A stretch of 64,000 bases of DNA from Poecilobothrus nobilitatus (Eukaryota > Arthropoda > Insecta > Diptera > Dolichopodidae), in assembly GCA_947095535.1 (NCBI GenBank), contig OX352773.1:89252670-89316669 (forward strand). Direction: 5' to 3'. This document shows, one piece after another, positions 36,106 to 47,695 of the stretch; position 1 is the first letter of the stretch, and each line of letters opens with the position of its first letter. Both the position numbers and the translations under genes were made by a program. The notes beneath the pieces were generated by a model, which saw only the letters and a program-made list of their open reading frames with translations, ran no database searches and was not told where the DNA came from.

Positions 36106-36519
36106 CTTTAAGATAGTAAATAAAATGCATTAAAAGAAAATGTTAGCAACAATTTAATGGTAAATCCGTTTGACCAGTTTTAATAGAAAATGTGTACGAT
36201 TGTGTCGGTAAAAATTCGGCATACTTTGTATTATGGCGTACATTGTATCTTTTGAAGATTCTCATCTAATCAATCCACAATACAAAAACAAAAATTAAAT
36301 AAGAAAAACTTAATAGCTTCAAAAATTTTTCTGTACAAAAGGATACTTACTTGAAAGTCTGAAATTGGGCTGGGAAACAATTGTAAAATGTTTTTCTTTA
36401 TTTTATTTTCTTGTTTGCAATTGTTCAACTGTTATAGTCTAATAAACCTGACTGCACCAATGAGACAAAAGAAAACGCATATCTTATAGGAATACAAACA
36501 TATTATAAATAAAGCCTAA
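36106..36519. other. AT-rich noncoding DNA
   Basis: Nothing recognised, except a short aaagcctaaagcctaaag duplication at about 36512-36529. Confidence 0.5.
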
Positions 36520-36984
36520 AGCCTAAAGTCGAACAAGTTACACTTACTCCACTTAACTCGCGTCGTAATATTGGAGCTATTTCTCTGTTTTATAGATATC
36601 TTGTAGGTAATGACACTTGCTCTATTGAACTTAAATCAATTATGCCTCCTCTTAAACAATTCCAACGTAACACCAAAGGAACTGCAAGTGCTCATTTCTA
36701 CACTGTGGAAATTCCAAGATGATTTAAAACTGGCTATGGAAACTCATTTGTTGTGAGAGCTGCTAAGATGTGGAACATGCTTCCATCTAATGTGTTCCCC
36801 TCTGTTAATAACGTTCCGTACTACAATTTGCAAAAATTCAAAACGAATCTTTATAGGTTCGTTTCCAATCTTCCCATTAATTTCCCTTTAACATCCTATT
36901 TTCCTAATAACTAAATCTACATATGTATAAAGTAATCCGTTCCTAACGTTTAGTTAGCGTGTAAAAAAAAAAAAAAAAAAAAGA
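36520..36984 (+). pseudogene. LINE ORF2 C-terminus with poly(A) tail
   Basis: One frame runs SRRNIGAISLFYRYL, ELKSIMPPLKQF and FYTVEIPR, meets a TGA stop at 36720-36722, then continues in the same frame GNSFVVRAAKMWNMLP and NLQKFKTNLYRF to a TAA at 36912-36914. The fixed-order pattern of a charged block, then (N)SF(V)xRAAxxWNxLPxxV, then FKxxLxxF, is the standard end of CR1/Jockey-group LINE polymerases. An A run follows about 50 nt after the stop, matching a 3' end. Only one stop breaks the frame, so it is less decayed than the other LINE pieces here. It is 5'-truncated. Confidence 0.85.
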
Positions 36985-37599
36985 AAAAGGGAAGTGGGAT
37001 TCACATTTAAATGTAATGTGTTCAGTTTCAAAGAATATTTCAATTTAAAAATATCGACTAGATTTTAAAAGAACTATTTATTTCTATAAAACAATAGAAA
37101 AATGGATAAAATATTATTGACTGACATCTTTAAAAAACTAACAAACAAATTTTCACAAAATTCCACGAGTTATTTAATATGGACCAAAAATTTTAATCAT
37201 AACATTAATTTAAGAACTGTTCGTCAGTTTAAAATGTTATATTATACATTTTATTATTTCTGAGATTTTATTATATAATTACAAATATACTTTTCACCTT
37301 ATCACCATAATAAATTTTTTAATTTCTCAAAAAAAGAAAAAAAAAGCCCAATAAAAACTGTACACAGTAAAAATTCAATTTTCTTTTCTTTTTATTAGTT
37401 TTTTAATTTTTTAAGAGTACAAAAAAAAATTAGTTTTTTCTTGTTTTTTTTTTTTTGTTTTTGTTTGTTTTCCCTGTTCAACATTTTATTTTTTACTTTT
37501 TTTTTTGTTTTGTTTTTTATTTCATATAATTACATAACTTATAAAAGAAATTACATACGCCATTAAGAGTTATTATTTTTATTTTTGTGTAATCCTCCA
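36985..37599. other. AT-rich noncoding DNA
   Basis: Homopolymer-rich with no gene, for example T runs near 37445 and 37500. Confidence 0.55.
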
Positions 37600-37703
37600 A
37601 TCACTTCAAGTATTAGTACTGACTACTGCATAACGAAGTTGGCGGTTGTTAACGGTGAAACGGTGGACTACTACTGCTGATGCTGCTGATGTGCTGCATA
37701 ACA
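37600..37703. other. GC-richer island with ctg trinucleotide runs
   Basis: The segment contains cgaagttggcggttgttaac, ggtgaaacggtgga and ctactactgctgatgctgctg, much richer in G and C than its surroundings. On the minus strand an ATG opens a 16-codon frame with a Ser run that closes at once. It could be part of an untranslated exon, a regulatory element or a remnant of coding sequence. Nothing here proves any of these. Confidence 0.35.
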
Positions 37704-40299
37704 ATAATAAAAAATTTTCCAAAATTTGATATTAATTCTTTTCTTTTTTTCATTTTACCTTGACAGTTTTACGTGCAATCACTACTTTTTTCTCCTTTCC
37801 CACAAAACATTTAAAATTACATACCTTTATATATGTATAAGTAATTTAATACTATCACATGTACAGATATTATGATTTTTAATGGTTAAGTATTGTAATT
37901 TACTAAAAATAAACAGGATATTTGTATGAGATTGCAGGCATTTGAAATGAAATTTTTTTTTTGTTTCCAAAAATAAAATTTATTTTATTTTGGTTTTTTT
38001 TTTTTTTATACATTTGGTTTATTTAAAAGTACGGACCCACGTCGTCGTCATGGAATGATTTTATATAATTTTATTTCAATAAGGATTTTTAAATTCTTAT
38101 ATATAGATAAAAGTGCAATAATATTTCAGTTTACGGTATGAATTCAAAGAACAAATTCTGTTACAAAATTATAAAAATCAAACTTTATTATTTTAAGTGT
38201 CAATGTGCAGGTGGGACACTTTTTGATACGGAGAAAGTTTTTTTGTATAATTAAATTAAGTTTTAATGATTTTATTTGAAATACCGTCGTCTTATATTTA
38301 AAAACTCTCCGGACTTAAGAAAGAGTTAATACCGTTTTGCAATAGATTCAAAACCTAGTATTTTTAAAGAATACCGAACAGTTGAACCGGAAACGGAAAA
38401 TGATTTAGATGTTATTAAAAAAAGGCAGTAGATAAGATAAATTCAAAGCGAAACTTTCGATCTTCAAAGGGATTAAATCTTTGATAAATGAATTGAGTTA
38501 TATTACGTGTAAGATTAAATCAGGTCCCAAATCTTCGTATACTGTATAGCATCACAAATGTAAATAAATAAATGATCCGAAATTCTTACCATTTTTTCTC
38601 TATTTTTAAAAATTAGCCATTTTTCAACTATTTTAATCTTTTCTGTAAAAATTTTCTTAATAAACTTGATAATTTTCTTTTCAGACTACTGATCTCTTTT
38701 CCAAAATCAAATTTACTCTTGTTACTCTTCTTTCTTCTATCTATCCTTTTCAAGTTCCTTTTAGTAAGTTTCTCTTCTACCTTCAAAATCAGAAGTTTAT
38801 CCAATTTTAACAAATTATCAGATTCATTTAAATAAATTTATATATTAATATATTTATATATAATATATTATACATATATTTTATATTTAATTGTTTCTTA
38901 TTATTAAGTTATCACTATTCTATTATTACAGTATAAATAGCTGTTTTTATTCTTACAGTAAACTAGCACAGACATATACTTATATAACAGTGGAGGAGAT
39001 TGAATTTAACACATATGATAAGGCATGGTCAACTTTATCCATATGCTGTTTGATACATACAAATGAATAACGATACAAAAAGATTCCTTAAAATTCATTA
39101 CAATGTTTCTCAAGTTAGTTACCAATTAAAAAAAAAAAAAAATAACAACAAAAAAAACATTTAGTAAAGAAAAGCAAAAAATACGAAAACCTCCAAGTTT
39201 TAAGCATAATGTAACTGTATCGAGAATTTATACAAAATTCTATGTATACAATCGTTTCTCTTGACGGTGTATCACTGCAATAAAACGTGACAAAAATTTA
39301 TAAATAAAAAACAAAACGAAAAAAAAAAACAAAAAAGCATATAACAATAAAACTATAAAAAGAAATAACCGCAAAACTTTGATTCCCATAACAGTTTATT
39401 ACTACATATTACTGCTGCTCCTACCACTTCTTCTATTTCTATTACACTAATCTTCTATAACACAGTAATACAGTATATCCTGATACCAGTGATAAATAAT
39501 TATTATTATAATAAGAAACTGTTATTCCTTATTGAATTTTTACTACACATATACAATATCTATAATATATTTCTATGTATAAAGACAGTGTTGAGGAAAA
39601 AAATTATAACAATATAAAAATCTCTTTATGAAGAAAAATTTCTTTAATTTTATTTTCAAGCGAGTTAAAAATTTTATTCATGAAAAACCCCTGCATTTCC
39701 AATGTTATACTACAGATTCAATTAAATATTTTTTCAACTTTAAACTGACAAATTATTAGAATCAAGATATGAAACATTTTTATCTAGTCAGTGTCCGTTT
39801 TTCTGCCTGTCAAGCACTGTTGCCATCTTATAAAATACAAAAAAGTGAACATTCTTTTATATTAACTCATAGGGGTCTATTTGCTTACGAGTATACACAA
39901 TTTGTCTATTTGATACCTTTGTCTTACACAATTTCATATTGGAAAGAGCTTTTATATATCTAATTATATATATCTATTATATTACTAATAAAATCTAACG
40001 ATATATTAACGGTTTAAATCAAAATCATAGTTCTTAAGATATTGTCTTTTAAGTCGAAATCATGATTTGATCATAATCATGAAACATCATAATTTTTATA
40101 AAAATGAAGAAACAATTTTAGTGTAAGGCAGTGATTATGCATCAATTTTTCTACCCCTTTTTTACTAATTCTTTTTTTTCTACATTTCTTTGAAATGACA
40201 GGAGTCTAACCTTTTTGAAGCGTTTAAAAAATAGAATGAAATTTGAGAAATTCAATTTTTTGAATTCTTTATTTTATATTAATTTAAAAAATATTATTT
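37704..40299. other. AT-rich noncoding DNA
   Basis: No gene. The frames 38628-38813 (minus, Lys/Leu-rich) and 39769-39963 (plus, ordinary composition, unrecognised) have no supporting evidence. T and A runs lie near 37995, 39129 and 39321. Confidence 0.5.
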
Positions 40300-40924
40300 G
40301 GCCCTGATTTCGATAGTCATTTCATAAAAATGAAAAATTTCATTTTAATAATTTTTTGGATTTCGATAGTGGGGCAAAATGAAATGGAATTTTAAATTAA
40401 AATTATTTATATTATTTTTTAAACCGGCAATACTTTCTTATTTTGAGGTTTTAACTATACAAAAAAATGATTCCTTAGTTTTTGGGTTCTGTTTTTTGGG
40501 CGGGGTTAAAAGTTGAACTTTTTTATTTTTATTTTTATGATATTTAAATTCTACTACAAAATCGGTGAGTACTGAGTATCTTTTTTTTAAACATGTCGGA
40601 ACGACTTCTAATTCACAAATTAATGAGCTTTCTTGCAACCTATGCTATCGTATAGTCATAGGTAACTTATAAAAATGCCTATATTCACATAAATATAAAT
40701 AAAATACTTTATAATTTTTTCCTAAATCCATTTTTACAAGCACTCATTTAACAATTCCAAAATGAGAAAATTTTACGTTTTAAATGAGTATATTCATAAA
40801 ATATGACTATCAAAATCAGCTTCTTTTCATTTTTTATGATTTTTTTCATTTTTTATGACTATCGAAATCAAAAATTTTGTTTTTCATAGAAAATGAAAGT
40901 GATATGACTATCGAAATCAGGGCC
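40300..40924. mobile_element. 625-bp non-autonomous DNA transposon with perfect 21-bp termini
   Basis: The sequence ggccctgatttcgatagtca(t) at 40300-40320 is the exact reverse complement of 40904-40924. The core gatttcgatagt is repeated just inside the left end (about 40359), and gactatcraaatca recurs inside the right end (about 40806 and 40857), giving layered subterminal inverted repeats. Flanks share attt, and 6 of 8 bases match if an 8-bp duplication is assumed (tatwattt-like), which is only suggestive. The minus-strand frame at 40438-40638 inside it looks accidental. The superfamily is not assigned. Confidence 0.8.
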
Positions 40925-42917
40925 ATTTATTTTTTAAAATTTTGACTATCTTTCACTTTTTATAACTGGCCACAATAACAAAAATTTTACTTTTAAAAAG
41001 AATAGTTCAGAACTTCAGAAAAGTTTTCAGTTTCACCGTATTTAATAACATCTCAAAATGTCAGAAAACATGTATAGAAGAAATGTCAAAAAAAGTGGAT
41101 CCAAAGTAAAGGCAAAATAAAACAGGGATGACAAGCTGAAGCTTTGTGTATAGAAAAGGGATAAAAAGATAACGTCTAATCGCTAAGTTAAAATTATGAA
41201 ACGCATTTATCATATGTTGTCGTATACTTTAAGTATAAATGTCAAAATAGCTTTTTTTTTGTAAACATATTTCTAATGTAAACGTATTGTTTTCAAAACT
41301 TCAGATTCAAATTTAAAAACTACATTTACGCACCATGAACATGTAAGTATTTGAGATTATTTTAATGATTGTGATTTTACCCTAGGCTCAAATTAGTTGC
41401 TTAAAATCTACCCCTATTTTTATTCTTTACTTTTTAGGGGGTTAGATTTGTTACGATAGTTTGAGTTTGAGTTTGAGTTTGAAAAAATTATTTTTTTTAC
41501 ATTATCTTATTTTATTTATTCTTTTAATAAAATTAAAAATACATAAAATTGAAATTCATGAAAAACAGAAATGTACACCTTTAAAATATCTCACTTCTAT
41601 AATATAATGCTTTTGTTTTTCTTTGATAACAATATTTTTGCTAATCAATGCAAGTAAAAGACTATTGCAAAAATAAATATTAAATAATATTATATATTTT
41701 TATTTAAAATTTAAAATGTTTTCAAATTTTTGTCCAATACTGTACAATGAAATATTAAAAAATAATCTTCTTAATAATAATAGCGCATTTTCTTAAGAAG
41801 ATTGTTATGATTATTATTTTTTTTTTTTCGTCTTACTCCCTCTTTTCATCTCTCTCTTTCTATCACTCCATTTTCATATCTCTATCTCCCTCTTCTAATA
41901 AGAAAACAAAATATACTCATATCCTTAAAGAAAAAATGATTAATATGATTGAATTATATGACTGAAGGATAATAAAGACGTTATTGGAATTAAAGTGAGA
42001 AATGAAATAAACAAAAAATAAAAAACAAAAGAAAGAGAAAGAGAAAAAATGAGGAAAAGGAAATAAAAAATTAATATAATCAATATAGAACATGCAGTAT
42101 TTTATTCATTTATTTTATTTTTTGCTTCATTTGTTTTATTTTGTTTTTATTTGTTATTTTCTTGTTTTATTTTCATTTGAAAAGGAGGAAGAAAATATTA
42201 ATAAATTTTAAAAAGGATGAGGTGAAAGATTTTATTTTTATTTTTTGATTAAATTAGAAAATTGATTTAAATTTTACAAGTTACTTTTAAGATTTCTTTC
42301 TTTATTTTGGTTTATAATTAAAATTTTAATTATTTTTAATATTTAACCCTTCTGTGAGTATAAGAAACACCTTATTTAGAAAAATACCCTGGTATTTTCA
42401 CTTAGATTATCGTTTACAGCTTCAAAAAAAAAATTTAAAGTTAAGACATTGCAAAATATGAAATATTTTATAAGAATAATTGGAAATTGTGACAGTAATA
42501 TTATAATGTCTTGAATTTCCTGTAGAGTAAAATAATATAATGTTCAAATATTTGGAACAAATTTAAAGTTTTAATAAAAACAAATAAATTATAGGAATAT
42601 ACAGATGTAATTAAAATTAATTTGTCACCTTATCTCAATATTAGTCTGAAACTCTCATGATATATGTAGGAGAGATTATATGATTCAGAGATTATATGAA
42701 TGGCATGAAAGTGAGGAAGGACATATCAAAGCTATCATTATAATGAAGAAAAGAATGGTATGTGTTTTTGATCTTATTTAGTAGTTTATTGTTATGAGAA
42801 TATAGTTTTACAAAGAATATATTTTTTTCGGCCTAGATTGCAATATTTTGAGTCAAGAACAGTTAAATTCCACATATACATGTATAATATTCACAATTAA
42901 TATACTTTTTTAAAAAA
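40925..42917. other. AT-rich noncoding DNA with a (GAGTTT)n microsatellite
   Basis: No gene. A hexanucleotide run of about four gagttt units lies at 41459-41483. The block 41820-42240 is alternately T-rich and A-rich. Confidence 0.6.
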
Positions 42918-43430
42918 CGCCTTGCAAAGTAGGACGCAATCGGCTTGCATTAATTTTTTTGACAGATCGTTGTGTCGTAACGAGTTAATGGATTATCTAT
43001 CGATCTAATCAATGCAATGTGCTAGTAGTGCAATGAGGCAACATGTGTACAAAGTTTGAAGTCAATCGGCCAAAGTTCTAGGTTTTTAGGACAACGAAGT
43101 AACGAAAAAATATTTATTAGAAACACGTACGGGAACAAGTTATCGAAACTCAACAAATTTGTTTCTGATAATTTTTACAACAACATTAGTTCCCTGTAAA
43201 GTTGGACGCATTTGGCTTATATAAAATTTTCTGATTTGAAGGGCGTAATCGGAACTAAATTAAAAGACCGAATTAGTTTGGAATGGGATAATGTTCCAGA
43301 GCGGTGGTCAAACCGTTTAAGCAGGACAATAAAAAACGAAAACTTCAATTGGCTATCATGTTGCAACAGGTTAACGGAATATAATGCAACATACCCAAGT
43401 AATATTTGCTAAGAGTAAAACTCTAGAAAA
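42918..43430 (+). repeat. unclassified repeat-like segment with a 272-bp-spaced direct repeat
   Basis: The block tgcaaagtaggacgcaatcggctt at about 42923-42946 recurs as tgtaaagttggacgcatttggctt at 43195-43218. The sequence between is less AT-rich than its surroundings and includes caaagtttgaagtcaatcgg. The 66-codon frame at 43212-43412 has reasonable composition but no recognisable family. The segment could be a diverged LTR-like or satellite-like remnant. Confidence 0.4.
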
Positions 43431-46400
43431 TTTTGTAAAAATATTGGGTAAAAAAAGTTCTCATAAGACTCTCATAACATAATAATTCTAACATAACATA
43501 ACATAATAATTCTCATAACATAATTAATTCTAATTATAGCAAATTAATTCGCTCTTATAAAGCTCTTCTTATGAGATAGCCATTCTTATATTGTTAAAAA
43601 TATTTTTACTCTTTTTATAAGAATTAAATTAACTCTCATAGAGTACTTATTATAAGATATCAACACTTACAGGGCTAAAAATTCTTTCACTCTTATAGTA
43701 AAACTATTTTTATACACTTCCATTAAGCGCAAGAAAATTTATATTCACATAAAGTCTTTTTTATGAGGTTACAACTCTTATAGGATTGTGTTCTTAAAAG
43801 GAATGAAGTCAATGCAATGAAGTCAACAAAACAAAAATAGAAGTAAATATTGAAAGATGTCCTAACTAAGGTAGTTACAGGTATTTAAATCAAAAGAAAA
43901 ATAGGTCTTTGAATAATTGAAGTACATTTGTTAGCATGATTATCTTAATAAACGGGATGATTATAGCGTTTATGATGATGATGACAAAAATCAGCTAATC
44001 GACACCGAACTTTAAAAGGATGAAGTTTTTAGAACTGATTAAATTACGTTTAACATAAGACAGCTGAGACAGAAAAGTATCATTCGAAATATTTAATAAA
44101 CAAAAGATTAGATTGTCCGGCGCATTGGAAAGCTTTGGAATAACGTACATTTCTATATTATATAGCAATTGTATTATTGAAAGATCGTTTATACTACATA
44201 CCTTTTCATTTTATAATAATAATTAGTTTCAGGTTAAAAACTTGGCAATTTTATTTATTCTAATTTTATTTTAATTCATTTAAAATGATAATGTATACTT
44301 AACTAAAACCATTTACTAGAACTAATTTAAGAAGCACCAAGAACAAAGTCATTACTATTTTCAAGAACAAAAAATCTTTTAAAAGTGATTTACAACCAAA
44401 ATTTTGAGTTAAAATAAAAATGTTAAAGATACAACTGTGATATCATAACAAATTTGAATATCTAGACACGTAATGTTGAATTTCCTAGACAACTTTTAGT
44501 TTCAACTTTTAATTAAATTAAAATGATTAGTCTTATAATTAAACTAGCACTAGATTATCCGGCGTTGCAAGCGTTTTTTTCATAAATTTGATTTTATTTT
44601 TTGCTTGAAAAAAAAAAATTGTTACAGATCAACAGATACAAAAATGTTCGGAAAATCCTATTCCATGATTTTGTAAACCCTTAAACCGAATTTCAGCTTA
44701 GAGTAAAAAATTAAAGTATTTAATAAAATAAAAAAATTTCCTGCTACAGATCTTGAAATAACCGATCACCGATTTTCTTTTTTATTTCACCAAAGACAAC
44801 TGCTACATGAAAATATAGTCGGACTAATTTAAGAGTTTGCTAAAACAATCCTCCTAACACCTTACTATTTCAATTTGCTCTATTTACCATAATATTATCT
44901 ATTTTAATTTGCAACAATTTATTTGCAAGCAATTAGATTTTCAAGTCATGCCAGACTGGATTTAAAAATTTGTATGACAGCTACTCGAAAGTTTAAATCA
45001 ACAATTTGAAATTTTTCCGAAGCCCGGTCTGGGTTTTAAAAAAAAGTGCTCACAAAATTTGATAACAATGGAATGTACGGCTGGCAGGGATGAGGTAACA
45101 AAAAACAAACTGCTATATATAATAGATGAAATTCTATGAAAAGCATATGTGAACTATAACCACTAATGATAGGAATTTCCATAAAACCATTACCATAAAT
45201 CATTGTTGTAATAATGAAATTTTGAAAAAAATCATTTTTTTTTTTATAAATTCAATTAATTCTCCATTATATTCTTTTACACTGTTAAGTTAAAGGTTAT
45301 TTATAAATTAATTAATACATAGGTATTTCATGTGCTTTAAAAAGCAGAGATAATAGGCAAATATTAACGTGTTCATTAAAACTATCATCTCTAGACACAG
45401 AATTTTTTTTTAAAATTCATGTTTACTTTTAAGAATCAAATTCGCGTTTTTCAAAACACGATTAAATTAATTTTTTAAGTTCAATTTCATTTTATTGAAT
45501 TTTATTACAATCCTCGATGAAATTTATTTAATCCTCAAAACGTATTCGACTAACTTTGCAATAATTTCAGCCAAAAACTGACTTGGAATTAAAAATTATC
45601 TATCTTCACTTATAATAAAGAATTTTTTTAGACAAAATTTTTTTTTTAAATTTTATAATAAAAAATCAAAAAAATTTACAACAAAACCAAAAAGTTAAAT
45701 GGCGAATTCCTGCATGATTTTAATTATTGTTTTATTACTGTGGTAAATTTTATTACAAAGTTTCTTTGTAATTTATTGATCCAAAATAAAAATATAACAT
45801 ATGACACCAAAAATAAAAAAAAAAAAAAAACACATATGACACCATTAAATAAAATTTCTGGTTACTTTTTTTGCCAATATTCTGTTAATAAAAATTTGAA
45901 ATTTCCGAGAAAAATAATGGAAACTTTATAAAAAAAAAAAAAAAAAAACCAAAAATGACTACCTAAAGATATTAAAAATGAACTCTTTGGAAAAAAAATT
46001 CACCCATAAAATGCACTTGTTGTGAATTCATTTGAAAAACAACAAAAATTAAAATTAAAATAAAATACAAACAAAAAAAAAGAAATAAACAGGATAATAT
46101 TGTAAGGATTTTCTGGATTGTGAGTAATGATAATAAAATAATAAAAGTGATTCCAGAAAAATTTGTTTTAGTTTCTCAATTTTTATTTATTTTGTGTTTT
46201 TTTTTATTTTTCTCTCGAACATATTAAAAAATTTTAGGTTCACCGAAAAATTTTTGTAAGTGTTACTTTTTTATTAAATCTAATCTACCGTAATGATAAT
46301 TGATGGTTGTATGTTTGTCAATTAGACCATATTTCTATTAAAACTCATTTTTTTTTTCACATTTTTTTAAATTTGGTTGTTTTTGAAAACTATATAATTT

Positions 46401-46666
46401 GATTTTTCTTTAATTTCCCTTTAGTTTATTTTTTCAGATTAAAACAAAAAAATTCCCAAAGTTTTAAGAATTAGTTTTAAAAATTACTGAGACATTTATA
46501 GAGTTGCTCTTGTGTATGTCATTTTCTTTTTTTTTAATCATAATTAAGATTGTTAAACATATTTGAAGTATGTTCATATTTTTAAATATTTAAAGCAGAT
46601 TATCACATGATATTCATTATCCGTTATATCTATAGCTAAAATTTTTATTTAAAAAAAAAAAACAAA
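43431..46666. other. AT-rich noncoding DNA
   Basis: No gene. A tandem ataacat/taacataa cluster sits at about 43476-43527, followed by many cttata/tataag motifs up to 43800. The frame 45740-45931 spans an A run and is not credible. A runs lie near 45820 and 45932. Confidence 0.55.
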
Positions 46667-46864
46667 GGAGGCCTCGGTGGCCTAATGGGTAGTAGTGTAT
46701 GAAATACCTTGCAAACACCAAAGGAATGTACATTCGAGTCCCACACACATCGTACGAATAATTTCCCTTACAACATTTACAGCCACTCCTGAAACGGAAA
46801 GACTGTATAATTTCCTTGTTACATTATGTGGCAGAAGAATAAACTAAAAACAAAAAAAAAAAAA
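46667..46864 (+). mobile_element. tRNA-derived SINE (SINE-A), copy 5, diverged
   Basis: It starts ggaggcctcggtggcctaat, with the B-box region cattcgagtcccacac, then cccttacaacatttacagcc, gactgtataatttcc, a degraded cattatgtggcag and an A-rich tail. There are many substitutions relative to copies 2 and 6, and the upstream A-rich sequence hides any target duplication. Confidence 0.82.
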
Positions 46865-47059
46865 TTAGAAAGCTTCGGCAAAAGTATATGTCGCTTTTAA
46901 TAAGCTTGGCCAAAGTTTTTAATCATCCAAAATATACTTTATTAACAAAATATAATTTTTAGTATACATAGGAACCCATAATTGTTAATCGACAAAAAAC
47001 TTCGAAATAAAAGTCTAAAAAATCATGAACAGTTTTATCTTTTTGTACTAAGGTTTTAC
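46865..47059. other. AT-rich noncoding DNA
   Basis: Two related phrases, aagcttcggcaaaagta and aagcttggccaaagttt, are about 30 bp apart. Nothing else was recognised. Confidence 0.45.
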
Positions 47060-47695
47060 CTTGTCTGACTCATGGCGTGTAGTGGTTAAATGGCGATCCT
47101 TTTAATTGGAGGGTCTTGGATTCAAACATTGTTCAGGTCATATTAAAAGTAAGTAGTGATTTTATATCGTATAACTGATAATAATAATAGTTGCTAGCTA
47201 ATAACTAATAATAATAGTAACTAATAATAATAATAATACGTTTGATTACATCATGCAGAAAGGTGTTATATGCAGTAGTACGTTGTGATCCACTAATGTC
47301 CCTAACCTTGTAGTAAATAATAATAATATTAATAATTAATGCTAATATCAATCACAATAGCTTCTATTCTGACAGTGGGGTTGCCTTCAATTATTACTTC
47401 ATGTATGAAAGTGTTATATACTATTGCATGTTGTAACTGTTGATGGCTATAATCACTGATAGTAAAATGATCCTAATAATAGGCGGATTCATTGGTTCCT
47501 TACAGTTCCACTCTCAATTCAATGTTTCCGCATTTTTGTCCTATCCTCTCCTATCCCTAATCCCTACCCAATATACTGCGTTAGCAGTTAGGAGTTTCAA
47601 ACCAATATATTGGTTAAAGAAATAGGTGGGTTTAGTTAATGAGAAAGAGTTAATTCTTGTTGTTTTTGAAAGCCAAGCCCTTAAGAAAAAAAAAA
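47060..47695 (+). mobile_element. long tRNA-headed SINE (SINE-L), full-length copy
   Basis: The head has an A-box-like ggcgtgtagtggttaaatgg and a B-box-like ggattcaaacattg with tRNA-like spacing. A body of about 500 bp follows, including taataataata-rich sequence, a second copy of which is at 19128-19510, and then an A tail at 47686-47695. The length is unusual for a SINE. The 61-codon frame at 47440-47625 is internal to the repeat. The head could instead be an unrelated tRNA-like start joined to a 3' LINE-like body. Confidence 0.65.
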
